Shown: positions 32,711 to 44,600 of the stretch, in pieces
How positions within the stretch are numbered: the first letter of the stretch is position 1
Layout: every line of letters begins with the position of its first letter
NCBI RefSeq assembly: GCF_000787575.1
Contig: NW_012236500.1
Location: forward strand, 135,001 to 199,000
DNA from: Acytostelium subglobosum LB1
Lineage: Eukaryota > Evosea > Eumycetozoa > Acytosteliales > Acytosteliaceae
Direction: 5' to 3'
DNA length: 64,000 bases
Made by a program: the position numbers and the translations under genes
The notes under the pieces: generated by a model
Database searches by the model: none
Told to the model about the DNA's origin: nothing
The model's input: the letters and a program-made list of their open reading frames with translations, nothing else

Positions 32711-35700
32711 TTAATGCGCCGAATCTAGATTGATTGTGAGACTGTTAACATCCTTCTTGAGGAAGAGCTGCGATGGTGTGGTCCATTGTAACTTGATGTT
32801 CTCGACCTTGGGCTTGTCGAGCGGTGCACACTCCCAGGGCAGCTTCACTGTCTTGGTGCAGCTGAATTGGGAGCCCAGCAAACCAAAGAAGCTGGTGTTG
32901 GTCTGGAAGATCTTGACCAGACTGTCCTTTGAGCTGAAAGATGCCAATGCCTTGCCACTGTCGCTGAACGATACGGCAGAGACAAATGCGCGATCCGCAT
33001 TCGCATCGATTCTGTGCCATCTAGTCGCAGACTTCATATCATATATTACAATGGAGCCATCCAGTGTGCCGAGCAGCAGACGCTGAGTATCATGATGGAA
33101 TGATACCATCGGGTACTTTTGCACCATCAGATGCAGCACCGATGTCGTCTGCTTGAGACAGGCGTCCCTAAACGATGGCATATGCGGATCCAAACACTTC
33201 ATGATGTAATCGATTACACGTGGCAGGAAGGGGAGTACAGCATCCGAGTTGTTCTTGATCAACAGTCCAATAAGCATTATAGCATGAATAGTAGTCGATA
33301 CGCCACCTGCTTCATGTGTGATCTCATCTCCAACAGTTTGTATAAATCTCTGTGTACATTGATTGATTGAGTGAGTGAATGTTTGCTGGAAGTCAGAGGT
33401 GATCATTAACATACAACAGTATCAATCGATCCGATCAGTAGTAGAGAGTTGGTGGCTGTTGTCGACAGGATGTCATTCTGAGTAGTCAATGTGAACAAAC
33501 ACTTGATCAAGTTTGGAACATGATCCCTTATTGCTAGATGATGTGGAAAGGTGTTGGGTTAGTCCACGTGTTGAAAGAATACAATACAGATGGAGGTGTA
33601 GTCAACTTACACTCCTTCCAGAGTAAGAATCCTTTTCCAATCAACTCTACGGCAGCAGTGGTAAGATGTCCTTTGCCCTTGAATATCATCTTGAGCAACT
33701 CTTGACCAATCTTCAATGAGAACTCTGGTGGTACCAAGTCCTTTCGATGTGATGCAATCTTGCCAAGTACGATAACTGCTCGAGCCCTCTCTACATGTCC
33801 CAAAGAGTCTGATCTCACTAAATAGTACTTGGAAGTCAGTATAATGTGTCTACATCGCCACATTCATTCGAATGAGTAAACTTACGTAATTGAGAGTAAT
33901 AATCGAGAAGCTTCTGGAACTGAGGAGTGGGCATCATTTCTATTGAACTCTTGAAGATGGAGCGAGCTGAGAACATAATGTCGTCGGAGTTGTCTTGGCA
34001 GTAGGAGGCTAGATAGGAGAAGTCGGGGAAGACATAGGTGGGCAGACTGTCGGGCAGTGTGATACAATAGTAGGTGGTCAGTTGGCTGCACACATTCTCC
34101 ATTCCGCCAATCCTCAGGATGGAACGAGCCAGTGCTACGGCAGACAGTGTGATCTGTGCAGTCAGATACTCGGAGCATTGCATCTTGCCATTAGTACTGG
34201 AAGCCTGTGGCGTGAGGAAGCTTATGTTGCCGCCCTCCCCCATCAGACCCAATGAGAAGTCGGGCTGAGGTGGACGCAGTTTAAAGTCCTTCTTGAACAT
34301 GGGATCTAGATTGCGGTCCATTCCCCATGGTATAAGATAGGAGAAGATTGAAATCAGATGCTCTAGCACCTTATGTATCGATGAAATGGCTGTTGGATTG
34401 GTGTTTAGCGAAGCGCTATATGTAGCAGCCATCTCTGTGTACTTGATAATCTCATCAGATATGGCCTTGACATTGAGGAATATTGTTTGAATTGGAGGAT
34501 CTAGAGTTTGAATGGCGATGTTAGTGTTGATTGATTGATTGATTGAGTGAAGTCCAAAGATATATTACCATTCTTGTTTGTGAATATCAGTGATTGAGTG
34601 GTCTGTGTGAAGTTGTTTAGGATGGTGTCCTTGGGATTTGGTGAGATGGATAGGAGGAGAGCATTGTCAATGATGTCCTTGGCTACTTGACCATAGACTA
34701 CACCTTCTAGCTCACCAGAACCAATCTCCCAGAGTGCCACTGATCCGTCCACTGTCTCCACAATCAAGTATCCCTGCTCTGGCTTCCAAAACACTCGCGC
34801 TACAGATGATGAATGTACTCCAAACATGTGTTTGCTGTCGGGATGGTTAGTAGTTGGTTGTGATCGGGAAGGAAGGGGATGGGACTTACCAGACGAGATC
34901 CTCAGAGGAGTACATTCCAAGTGTTTTGTCATCGGATATGGATACAAAGGTTGGCTTCTTCATTTGAGGAAGTGAGAATATTGAGGTGACTGGTCCAGTG
35001 TGATGTGAGAATGTATGAAGCAGTGTAAAGGTTGACAACTCCCACACCTTGATGGTGGTGTCACTTGACGCAGAGAACAGACGACGCCTCGTATTGTTGC
35101 CCACAGGCTGTGAGCTCATTAAACAATTCACACGACTTGTATGTGATCCAGGATGGAACTTTGTCAACAGATCAGTTGGTAGCTTTGATGTACTTATGCT
35201 GCCGTCCTCTGAATGATTTGATCAAGTATGAGTGAGTGAGAGAGTTGAGTCTGATCATGCGGTACGACATGACTTACCATAACCTCTGACCAACAATAGC
35301 ATGTCTTCAAGGACGAGTGACGCAGTCACTTTGGATCGGGTCTTGGTCTCACATCCACTCCATCCACTTGAGATATGTCCAATGAGGTTTGGTTCGCGAA
35401 CTAACTTTCTCATGCTCTGAGGTGGCATGTCATCCACGGGTATGACCCATATCTTCACGCGTCCATAAGAGTCGCCCACCAAGAATACATTGCTCCAACA
35501 CATCGCCGCTCCAATCTTGTTTGTTATATCACAACCTGCATGCTGTTGAACATGTTGTTGACCTAGACTTTGATGCTGCATTGATGACGATGACATTGAT
35601 GATGAGAGTCCACCTGCGCCAGACGTCTGTTGTGAATGTGAGAGTGGATGCTTTGATGTCGTATCATAGTTGGCAAAGCTCAGGATCAACTGAGGTGGAG

Positions 35701-37156
35701 GTGTCCTGGTTTTGGAGAGGTAGGGGCCAAAGTTAGAATGATTGAGTGTGAGTGATCGATTAATGACATACTCTGGCGCAAGGTAAGTGACCTCGATTGA
35801 ATCACAGATTTGTCCAACGCTTGCTCCAGGTGTTGAGTCGGTAATGTTGATCTTGGGAATGAGATTGATTGGTGAGGTTCCGGGCATGGGCATGGGATGG
35901 CCCATCGAGAATGACTTGAGCTGCTCGCCTTGCACCTGGTCCAGCTTGTACAAGAAGGATCTGCCATCGCGTGTCCATACCAACGACATCGAGTTGTTGA
36001 CAAAGCTTCCACCGTACCAACCCTGTGGATGGGGACACTTGATTGACCACAGCTTATAAGAGTTGTTCGTTGAGAACACTGACCAGTTGTTCTTGGAGAC
36101 GACCAGCAGCAGCTTGCCATTGGGCGAGAACTCGATCGCGAGGGGGGCGTCCAAGTGAGAGCAGTTGCCCTCGGGTGAGAGACAGATGGTCTGCAGGGAG
36201 AAGTCAAACTCGCCCTCATTGAGAGACCAGAAGCGAATCGTTCCGTCAAGACTGGCGCTCAACAACAAAGGTGAAGCGTTCTGTGATATCGTGCATGTGA
36301 ACAAACAAGTGATCCAATCAGTGTGCTCAGACAGTGTCGCTATGATCTGTGAGTGTGGCACGTCGAGTCAGAGAGGGAGTATGCGCACGAGGGATAATGG
36401 TATACATACGCTTAGAGTCTGGACATCGACAATGTAGATTGAGTTGGATCCCTTGCCAACGATGGCAACGCGTCGTTTGTTAGGCAGGGTCACCATGAAT
36501 GAGGGCGAGCACATTAGGAGGTTGGGAGGTGAGGCTACCAGACAGAAGCCATCACTGATGTTCCAGACGGCCAGGGAGCCATCGGCAGCCGTGCTGACGA
36601 CAGCCTCGTGGCCCTCGACTTGGCACATGGCGAGACATGTAACGGGCGATCCGTTGTGACCGAGGGTGAAGATCTTGGGCATGAACTGGCTCTCTTTGAG
36701 AGAGTCGAGATAGACGGACGAGATGACAATGTGGCCGGCTTGCGAGCCGGTCACAATCGTACGCTTGTCCGGTGTGATGAGGATGGCCGTTATCCAGTGT
36801 GTTGGTGGTCCGCACCACAACACTACCGGTAGTAATATATCTCTGTGTACAGTTGTTGTACTTGATGATGATAATATGTTAGATGTTGCTGTTGTTGTTG
36901 AAGGTGTAGATGTTGTTGCTGTTGTTGATGCTGCTGTAGGCTGTGATGATAATGTAGGAGATGAGGTTGCAGGCGATCGTCCACCACTACCATTCTGTGG
37001 TGGCAATGTTATAGTTGTTGTTGCAATTGTATCACTAACTGATCCATTGACCTGTTGTTGTTGAGGTACTATAGATGTTGCAGCTGCGCCACCAAACGTT
37101 GTTGTCTTGCTACTACTGCTGCTGCCATCCTTATTGTCAAATGAGTTTGTTGACAT
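32711..37156 (-). CDS. WDR7 / rabconnectin-3 beta homologue
   Basis: Eight minus-strand exons (about 37156-36410, 36347-35278, 35210-34890, 34843-34569, 34501-33887, 33820-33613, 33536-33416, 33352-32711) give about 1,330 aa. After a Ser/Thr/Gln-rich head comes LLPVVLWCGPPTHWITAILITPDKRTIVTGSQAG, the WDR7 signature, then further WD repeats (SASLDGTIRFWSL, FSASSDTTIKVWEL, VETVDGSVALWEIG). The middle holds the helical region (VERARAVIVLGKIA) and the C-terminus more WD strands (LLLGTLDGSIVIYDM). In animals, WDR7 with DMXL binds the V-ATPase and supports reassembly of V1 on V0 for endosome and vesicle acidification; in a dictyostelid, a role in vacuole acidification is inferred. Introns are 50-80 nt and rich in TGATTGA. 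Confidence 0.9.
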
Positions 37157-37291
37157 TTAGTATCATATATATTTATATATTTAATGATTGAATATGTATG
37201 ATTGAATGTGTTTGATTGAAGATATATATAGATAATAGATAGATTGAGATAGAAATAAAGATAATGAGACTTGATGTCAATAAATGAGCAA
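37157..37291. promoter_or_regulatory. AT-rich promoter region of the WDR7 gene
   Basis: Between the WDR7 start (minus, 37156) and the end of the FNIP gene lie 135 bp of nearly pure A/T with TATATATTTATATATT. It must hold the WDR7 promoter and the FNIP 3' end (AATAAATGAGCAATTAA). Confidence 0.35.
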
Positions 37292-39344
37292 TTAATCATT
37301 CAGCTTTTTTGAACAAGCATCCGAATCATCTTCTTCTTCAACTTTTTCATTCAATTCAGGAACCCCACGTCGTGTCATCGACCAGGAACCTGGGAAATTG
37401 TTTGAATGAATAAATACATATTTATTGATATATTGTCCAATGGATAGGATTGATTGATGAGTTGATGGGATGTTATTTGGCGAACAGATTCTTACACATA
37501 TCTGTTGTGATGAATCCACAGTATCTTAGACTCTGGGAGATACCCATGAATTGGTCATTTGAGATACGATAAAGATTGGTGTATAGACAATCTCTATAAT
37601 GTGTTGCAGTTATACCAATGTGTACAATATGTGTTGGTAATGACTTGATTATTTCAGTCATATTATCCTCTTTTCTAGGTGTTATAACCAATTTTCTTAA
37701 TGACTTTGGTAACACTGATGGTGACTGTATCAAAGAGATATTAAAATTATAATATTCAATTGATAATGATTTTGTTGATTCGGGTATATCACCAACATTC
37801 AATGGATAGTAGTATGATGATAGGGATAATATTTGAATGGTTGTTGGCAGTAATCCTTTGTATAATTTAAACTCCGTAATACCACAATGAACTTTGAGAG
37901 TGTCAACACGATGTGGAGCCAGAGGTAGGAATGATGTACTTGGTCCCAAAACCAGGGAGTTAATAGATGTTGGTAGATTGGAGAGGTCCATTGGGGCAAG
38001 GGGATCTTCATCTTTGTTTTGGATATAGCGAGCCTCAAGTCGTTCAAGGTTCGGGAAATGAGTAGAGTTGACGGTTGCCAAGTGTATTATATTGACAAAC
38101 TTGAGGATAAGCACTGAGAGATTTGGAAATGTGATGTCGAAAGGGACTTTCATGATGAGGGTAAGTCGTGTCAGACTAACACTGTCCAACCGCTGGGCAA
38201 AACATTCTGCCAACTGTAGCTCGGTGACACTTGGTGGCAGATTAGTCAGTTGTTGATTGAATTCAATGTCTGAGCGCATTCCTCCAATCCACTTTGATCC
38301 AAAGGTTAACCTTCGCAAAGAACTTGGATAGGTGACTTGGCTTGGGGGCTGGTTGAACCATGTGCCCAACATCAGTGTCTCGAGCTTGGCGGGCAAGGCT
38401 CCGGGTGCAATTGGTTGGTTCCATGGCACTGTGTCCTCCAAGTCGAGTGTCTTTAGACCATCTGGTAGGAGGCCATCAAGAGGGCCATCGTACTTACAAG
38501 ACAATGCCAAATAGGTTAATGTGTCTGGAAAGTATGACCTTGTGGGTTTCAAAGGACTTCCATCTTCACTTTGATACCTAATGGTCATACTAGTCAAAGG
38601 AACATTGCGCATATCCGTTACCCTTGAGAGTGAGTTGATGAATGTCAAAGGGATTGAACGTGAGTACATTTCATGCATGAGCTCATCAAGACAAGACCAG
38701 AACTCCTGGTCAAATGGGAAATCACCTCTGTCTTTAAATGTTATAGAGCCGACATTGACAGAGTCCTTCCTTAATCGATCTATCAAGTCGTGATAAGACG
38801 TAGAGCCTGTCTCCAAATCAAAGTCTAGACAATAATGTATATGTGAATGAGTGAATTAGTGAGTGAATAGGGTAGCAACTATAACATCTATTTATACTTT
38901 ACCATAGTGATCCTTGATCGAATACAAACGATCGTAGTTTGAGCGTAGGTTATCAACTTCTTTGTTAATAATTGATTGGTTGTATTCACAGTTATAGTCT
39001 TTAGGACCATAAGTATGCACCATTATACTATGTGGCTTTACATTATCCAACACATACTTGTCTATAAATTGTTGAAGTGATGATGATGATGAAGATGTAG
39101 ATGAAGATGATGTAGATGAAGATGATGTAATACAAGTACGAATAACAAGATCATCATATCTTGGTAGTTGATTACCTTCATGCCATTGTACAGCAGGGTC
39201 ATCTTGACCACCAGCCAACTTAAGATACTTTAGTCTATTAACATAAAGCCTCTTACAAACCAAAGTCAACAACAACCTATCATCATTATTATTTAACCAT
39301 GTCAATATTTGTACAATGATCAAGAAAGGTAATGTATCTAACAT
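37292..39344 (-). CDS. F-box / FNIP-repeat protein
   Basis: Three exons (about 39344-38903, 38824-37496, 37389-37292) total about 620 aa. The start gives an F-box (MLDTLPFLIIVQILTWLNNND ... LVCKRLY), then a Ser/Thr run, then FNIP repeats (LPDGLKTLDLEDTVPWNQPIAPGALPAKLETLMLGTWFNQPP and later units). A GTAAGA donor after GAT ATG T at about 37496 and an acceptor (TTTCCCAG) at 37390 add an acidic last exon (PELNEKVEEEDDSDACSKKLND). Without this splice the ORF would end at LFAK. F-box/FNIP proteins are a dictyostelid-expanded group of putative SCF adaptors; the target is unknown. Unlike the FNIP gene at 5775, this one is intact. Confidence 0.82.
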
Positions 39345-40113
39345 ATAGAATTCTATTATAACTTTACTCTCGTAGTATATATATTTATGATTATTACAAC
39401 TTATTACTACAACAAATATTAGCCAGACTAATATATAATAATGCGCGCGATGGATGTGTCTTGTGAGCTTATAAAGTTGTTGTTGAGAAGAGAGAATGAA
39501 AGTATGAATACCTGTGAGTGATGCGACTGTTCATTCCCTGGTATTGAATCAAGCAAGAGAAACTAATAAGAATCTCTTCGTCAATTATATCTTTCCTTTT
39601 ATAGAACTTCTACTCTACTTCTTTGATTGATGAGATCAGCCTGGTCAAAGGGCATTCAATGTGTCAATACCAACCTCTTCCCCAAGTTGCACCATACCCC
39701 TCTTGCATAACCACTCACACACCACACCACATCAAACTAACACCAAACAAGCAATGATGATGGTTTATGCTAACTTGTCAAGATCGAGAGTTGAGTTGGT
39801 GTATGGTTGATGACGAAAATATTTTAAAAAAAATAAAGTTTGAACTGGTCACTCACTTCACTTGATGTTGGAAGAGAACACAACAAACTGTGAAATAATA
39901 TTTAAAAATAGCCTCCTCTTTAAATTGAAGTCCTCAACCGTTGAGTCATCATCAAACATCGACCAAGCAAGCTAAGTCATACAATACAACTAACTAACCT
40001 TTCATCTTTAAAAATATATATATAATATAACTTACCTTTGTATAAATATATAATCATACTTATATTGAAGACAGTTATATAGATATATAATATATATATA
40101 TATATAATATATT
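39345..40113. other. Divergent intergenic region, FNIP gene to copine-domain gene
   Basis: There are 770 bp of AT-rich sequence, with a run of TATATA at 40010-40110 immediately upstream of the copine-domain gene and A/T homopolymers at 39820. This looks like promoters for both divergent genes. No ORF or RNA gene that I can support is present. Confidence 0.4.
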
Positions 40114-41147
40114 ATGGGTTGTGGATCATCAAAGCATCATGGTGTACCATCTGGTAGCCAGACTACAAGGTCAGGACCAGCTGTAACCCTGCAAAAGAAG
40201 TCTGATGGACCAAGTGGTCAACCAAGATTCATTGCCATCCCAGACAAGTACCAAAGTCTTCAAGAAGTACAACAAGCACTCCGTCAAGCTGGTCTCGAGT
40301 CATCCAATCTTCTCATTGGTATCGACTATGTATGTTGTTCATAACGGCCGTCCACTCGCGACTCAATCAATCATTCAATGTACTAACATCATTCAATCAA
40401 TCAATCATATAACAGACAAAGAGTAACACATGGAATGGTAATAGAACATTCCAAGGCAAGTGTTTGCATCAGATTGAACCGGGCATATTGAACCCATACC
40501 AAGAGGCCATTGCTATTGTTGGTGAGACACTAGCGGCATTCGATGATGATAATCTCATTCCTTGCTTTGGCTTTGGTGACAGCCGCACAACAGACAAGTC
40601 TGTGTTCAAGTTCACGGCCGACCGTCCTTGCTTTGGTTTCCAAGAGGTGCTCAACACCTACAACGAGATCACCCCGCTCATCTCTTTGTCTGGCCCAACA
40701 TCGTTCGCTCCACTGATTCGCGAGGCCATCAACATCGTCTCCCAGTCACGTCAGTATCACATCCTGGTGATCATTGCCGATGGTGAGGTGACCGTTGTCA
40801 ACGAGACCACCAAGGCCATCGTTGAGGCCTCACAGTACCCACTGTCGATCATCACCGTCGGTGTCGGAGATGGTCCATGGGATCTGATGGAGAAGTTCGA
40901 CGATGACCTGCCCGAGCGTCAATTTGACAACTTCCAGTTTGTCAACTACAGTTCCATCATGTCCAAGGCTGAGAACAGAAAAGTTGAGTTTGCCGTTGCC
41001 GCTCTTCAGGAGATTCCAGATCAATTCGCGTAAGTCGTCTAAAGACAGGTGATTAATTGGTCGAGAGAATGATCACTAACAACTTCCTTTCTTCATTCTA
41101 TCCCAACAAACAGTGCAATCAAGCAACTTGGATTGTTGTCCAACTAA
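40114..41147 (+). CDS. RGLG-type copine-domain (vWA) protein, no RING
   Basis: Three exons (40114-40329, 40416-41029, 41114-41147) give 287 aa. The N-terminus MGCGSSKHH is a myristoylation plus palmitoylation signal. The body matches the copine/vWA core of plant RGLG ubiquitin ligases closely: NLLIGIDYTKSNTWNG (MIDAS-type DxTxS), NPYQEAIAIVGETLAAFDDDNLIPCFGFGD, LSGPTSFAPLIREA, QYHILVIIADGEV, ITVGVGDGPWDLMEKFDDDLPERQFDNFQFVNY and EIPDQFA. The C-terminal RING of plant RGLG is absent; the protein stops nine residues after the last splice (IKQLGLLSN). It probably binds Ca2+/Mg2+ and membranes. Copine-domain proteins are numerous in Dictyostelium, but this RGLG-like subtype is distinct from C2-C2 copines. 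Confidence 0.88.
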
Positions 41148-41619
41148 CTTTATACGTATTTCTCTGACTGATCAAGCGCTCTGGGATCATGATCAGGATC
41201 ATTCATTGGCCAACGTTGTATATACAAACACACCATCATCATCTTCATCATCTTCATCAACCAATCAATCAAAGTGAGTGAGCCCAAGCCAGCCAAGCCT
41301 GCCAAGCTACCTCGAAGCGTCGACCCTTCATTCATATTAAAGTGTACAACAAACAACAACAACACATCATTGATACTCGCAGCGCCACAGACTACACAAT
41401 CAATCACCACATCGAACAGGCTCACATGACAGACGACGAAGTATGACAAAGAAAGACTATCACCTCCACTGCGCGTCCGCGAAGACGACACCAGGACCTG
41501 GACCCTTGAATAAATATGATCAGGCGAAGGAAGAGAGAGATCAATCATTGTACTGTACATGAATGGAATACTTTATTGACGCCATTGAATGGTTGAATGA
41601 TTGAATGATTGGATTCAAC
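41148..41619. other. Convergent 3' region
   Basis: About 470 bp lie between the copine-domain gene and the coiled-coil gene, both ending here. A 136-codon minus ORF (41150-41560) has biased, repetitive composition and overlaps the 3' ends; I do not support it. AATAAA-like sites lie at 41510 (plus) and around 41570 (minus). Confidence 0.4.
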
Positions 41620-44600
41620 TCAAGAGGAGGGTTTGCTCTTCTTAAGGATGGCCTCTGCGCCAGGCTCGGGTACAACCGCCTTTCTCTTGAGTTGGAGCCC
41701 GAGTGGCTTGACTGGAGGCATGTGTGACTTGGATGGCTGAGTGTGCAGTGACTTGGTGGGCGACACCAGTGTAGCAGCGACGTTGTTTGCGATGTTCTTG
41801 TTGTTTGTGTGGCGCAGAGTCGTGTCGCCAAGGGCTTCAACTGCAGGTGCACTCAGCTTGGCCTCCAGCATGGCGATCTTCTTCTCGTAGGCCTTGTTCT
41901 TGTTGATCAACTCCTCACACTTGTCGAGGTACTTGTCAACCTCGCCATCCTTGTCGGCCATGGATGACTCGAGTTCGGCGATGGCCAGCTTGGCAGTGGC
42001 CAGCTCCTTGGCCAACGTGTTGTTGGCGTTGGCCTTCTGTGCCTGCTCCATCTCGGCGGTGAGACGCTCCAGCTCCTCGGCCTGCTGCTTGACGCGCTCG
42101 TTGGCTGACTCGAGGCTGGTCTCCACGCTCTCCTTGTCCATTACCAAAAGCTCATAGTCGTTGGACATCTGTTTGATGCTCACCTGGTTGGCCTCCTTCT
42201 CCTCGTCGAGGTGAGCGCGTAGGGCGGCCAGCTGTGCGTCCATCTCGGATGTGTTGCCCAAGGTCGCCTGTTGCTCGCTCATCTGTTGCTGCCAGCGGTA
42301 GCGCTCGGCTGTGAGAGTCTGTGAGAGCTCGTTGAACTTCTTGGACATGTCCTCCTTCTCGTCGTTGAGCTCCTTGATGCGTCGCTCGTACTCTTGCTCC
42401 AATGCCTGTGCTGCACTCTTGTGTTGCTCCAACTCAAATGTGTCCTTGTCGCGCTCACTCTGCAAATGAGCATTGTCGTGTCCAAGTTGTGTGGCGCTGA
42501 TCTTGAGCTGGTCTAGTTCTTGGGCCAATGCCTTGGCAGAGGCCGTTTGTGAGGCCAACTGTTGCTCAAGTCCTTGGATTGTGGTGGCCTGGCCGGTGCG
42601 TGCTTCCTCGAGTTCTGCTCTGAGCTGTGTGAGGATGGTCTGCTCGGACACAGACTGAGCCTGTGCGGACTGGCTTTGTTCGGTCAGGGCGTGGACAGTG
42701 AGCTCCAGCTCCTTGGACTTGTCCTCAAACGTGGTCCTCTCCTTGGTGATGTTGTTGAGCTGTGTGCGAAGCTCCTCCATGTCCTGAATCAACGCGTCCT
42801 TGAGCTGGACCTCGGAATGCAGCTCAGACTCTGTGGTCTGGACCTTGTCGTGCAGTTGTGCGATCTGATCGTTGGCTGCAGACACTAGCTGGTCTGAGGC
42901 CTCCTTGTTTGTGGCCTCAGCCTCCATCTCAATGCGCAGCTGGGCCAGCTGCTCAGTAAGCTCAGACACCTGCTCGCCCCTCTGTGCAAGCTGATGTGTC
43001 AGGGTCTCGGTTTGGGCACGCTCGTCCTGGAGACGCGTGGTAAGCTCGGCAACAGTCTTGGCGCTAGTGCTGGCTTGCTTCTCAGCGGCAATCTTGTCCT
43101 GCTCCAACTGCTCGTACTTAAACTGAAGATCGGCCTTGCTCGAGATCAGCTCCTGCTTCTCAGCCTGAAGCTGCTGAACAGACTTTGCCAACTCGGCAAT
43201 GCGGTCGTTGAGTTGACGCATGAGTGCGCCAGCATTGTCTAGTTCGCCAGACTTGTTCTCCAACAGGTCGTTGTACTCTTGCTCGCGTCTGTGTAGCGCT
43301 TCGCGCAGCTCCACCAACTCTGTCTCCTTGCGCTCAAGCTCGGTCTTGTTGGCGGCCACATTCTGCTTCAAACGGTCAATGTTGGAGGCTCCTTGTTCGG
43401 CGGTCTCCTGCAGCGCAACCAACTCCTCCTGCTTGTTCTCGGCATCAGCATTGGCCTTGGCCAGCTGCTCGAGGAGGTCGGCAATGGTGCCACTATGTTC
43501 CTCGATCATCTGCTCGAGCTCCTGCTTCTTGGCCAGGTGCTCCTCCTCCATCTCGTTGATGTTTGTCTCGACCTCCTGCAGGATGTTGGCGCCTTTGACG
43601 CGCTCGGCCTCCAGGTTCTCAAAGAGCTCGTCATACTCCAGTTGCTTCTCCTCGATTGTGATCTGGAGTCCGGCGGCATCTTCCTCCATCTGGGCCACGC
43701 GCTGGGCAAGCTCATCGCGCTCAATCTCGAGATCTGAGACCTTTTGTTGGTGGACCTCGTCTGACGACTCCATGAGCAGACACATCTCTTCGAGCTCGTG
43801 CTCCAGCTTCTCCTTTTCAGCGGCGACTTCGACATGCTTGGCGTCCAGAGACTCCATCGCCTCGAGATACTTGGCCATCTCGCCCATCGATTCGCTAACC
43901 TGGTGCTCTAGCTCTACAATGCGCTCGAGAGCTTGGTCACGCTCGGTCTTGAGCTCTTCGTGTTCCTCTGACAGAGTAGCAAGACGCTCCTCCCACTCGC
44001 TGCCAGTGCTCTCCATGTTCTCCTTGGTACCGGCTAGCTGGTGGGCCAGGTCGCGCATGGCCTCCTCCTTGCTCTTGATGGCTTGCTCCAGCTGTTCGAT
44101 GGTGGACTGAGCCTCGCTGAGCTGGCTGGCCACTTGGGTGGCCTCTTGGATGGCTGCGCGGTGTTGGCTGGAAGTCTGTGTAATCTCGGCCTTAAGCTCG
44201 CGGATTGCGTCATCCTTCTCGTGGATACCACGTATAAGTGTCGCGTTGTCAGTCTCCTTGGTGGCCAGGGCGGTGTGGGCATCGCGAAGTTGTGTCTCGC
44301 AAGTGGACAGCTCATCACGCATGGATTGGATGGCGGCACGCTCATGGGCAACCTCGCGCTTGAGTGACTCAATGTGCTTGCTCTGGCGTTCGACAGTGTC
44401 CTTGAGCTCTGTGGACGACTGCTCGATCTCGCCCACGTTCTGTCTTACTTCTTCGAACTGTCGACGTCCATTGTCGAGGTCGTCGCGAAGTTGCTCAATC
44501 TCCTGCTGGAGACGGGCCACCTCGCTGAGATGCTGGCGTTCTGCATCACTCTTGTCACCCTCCATTGCGAGCTTGAGAGCGTCAAACTTGTTCTGGCGCT

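Noticed and set aside
41150-41560. 136-codon minus-strand ORF between two gene ends
   Set aside because: It spans the 3' ends of both neighbours and has repetitive composition; no family or start context supports it.
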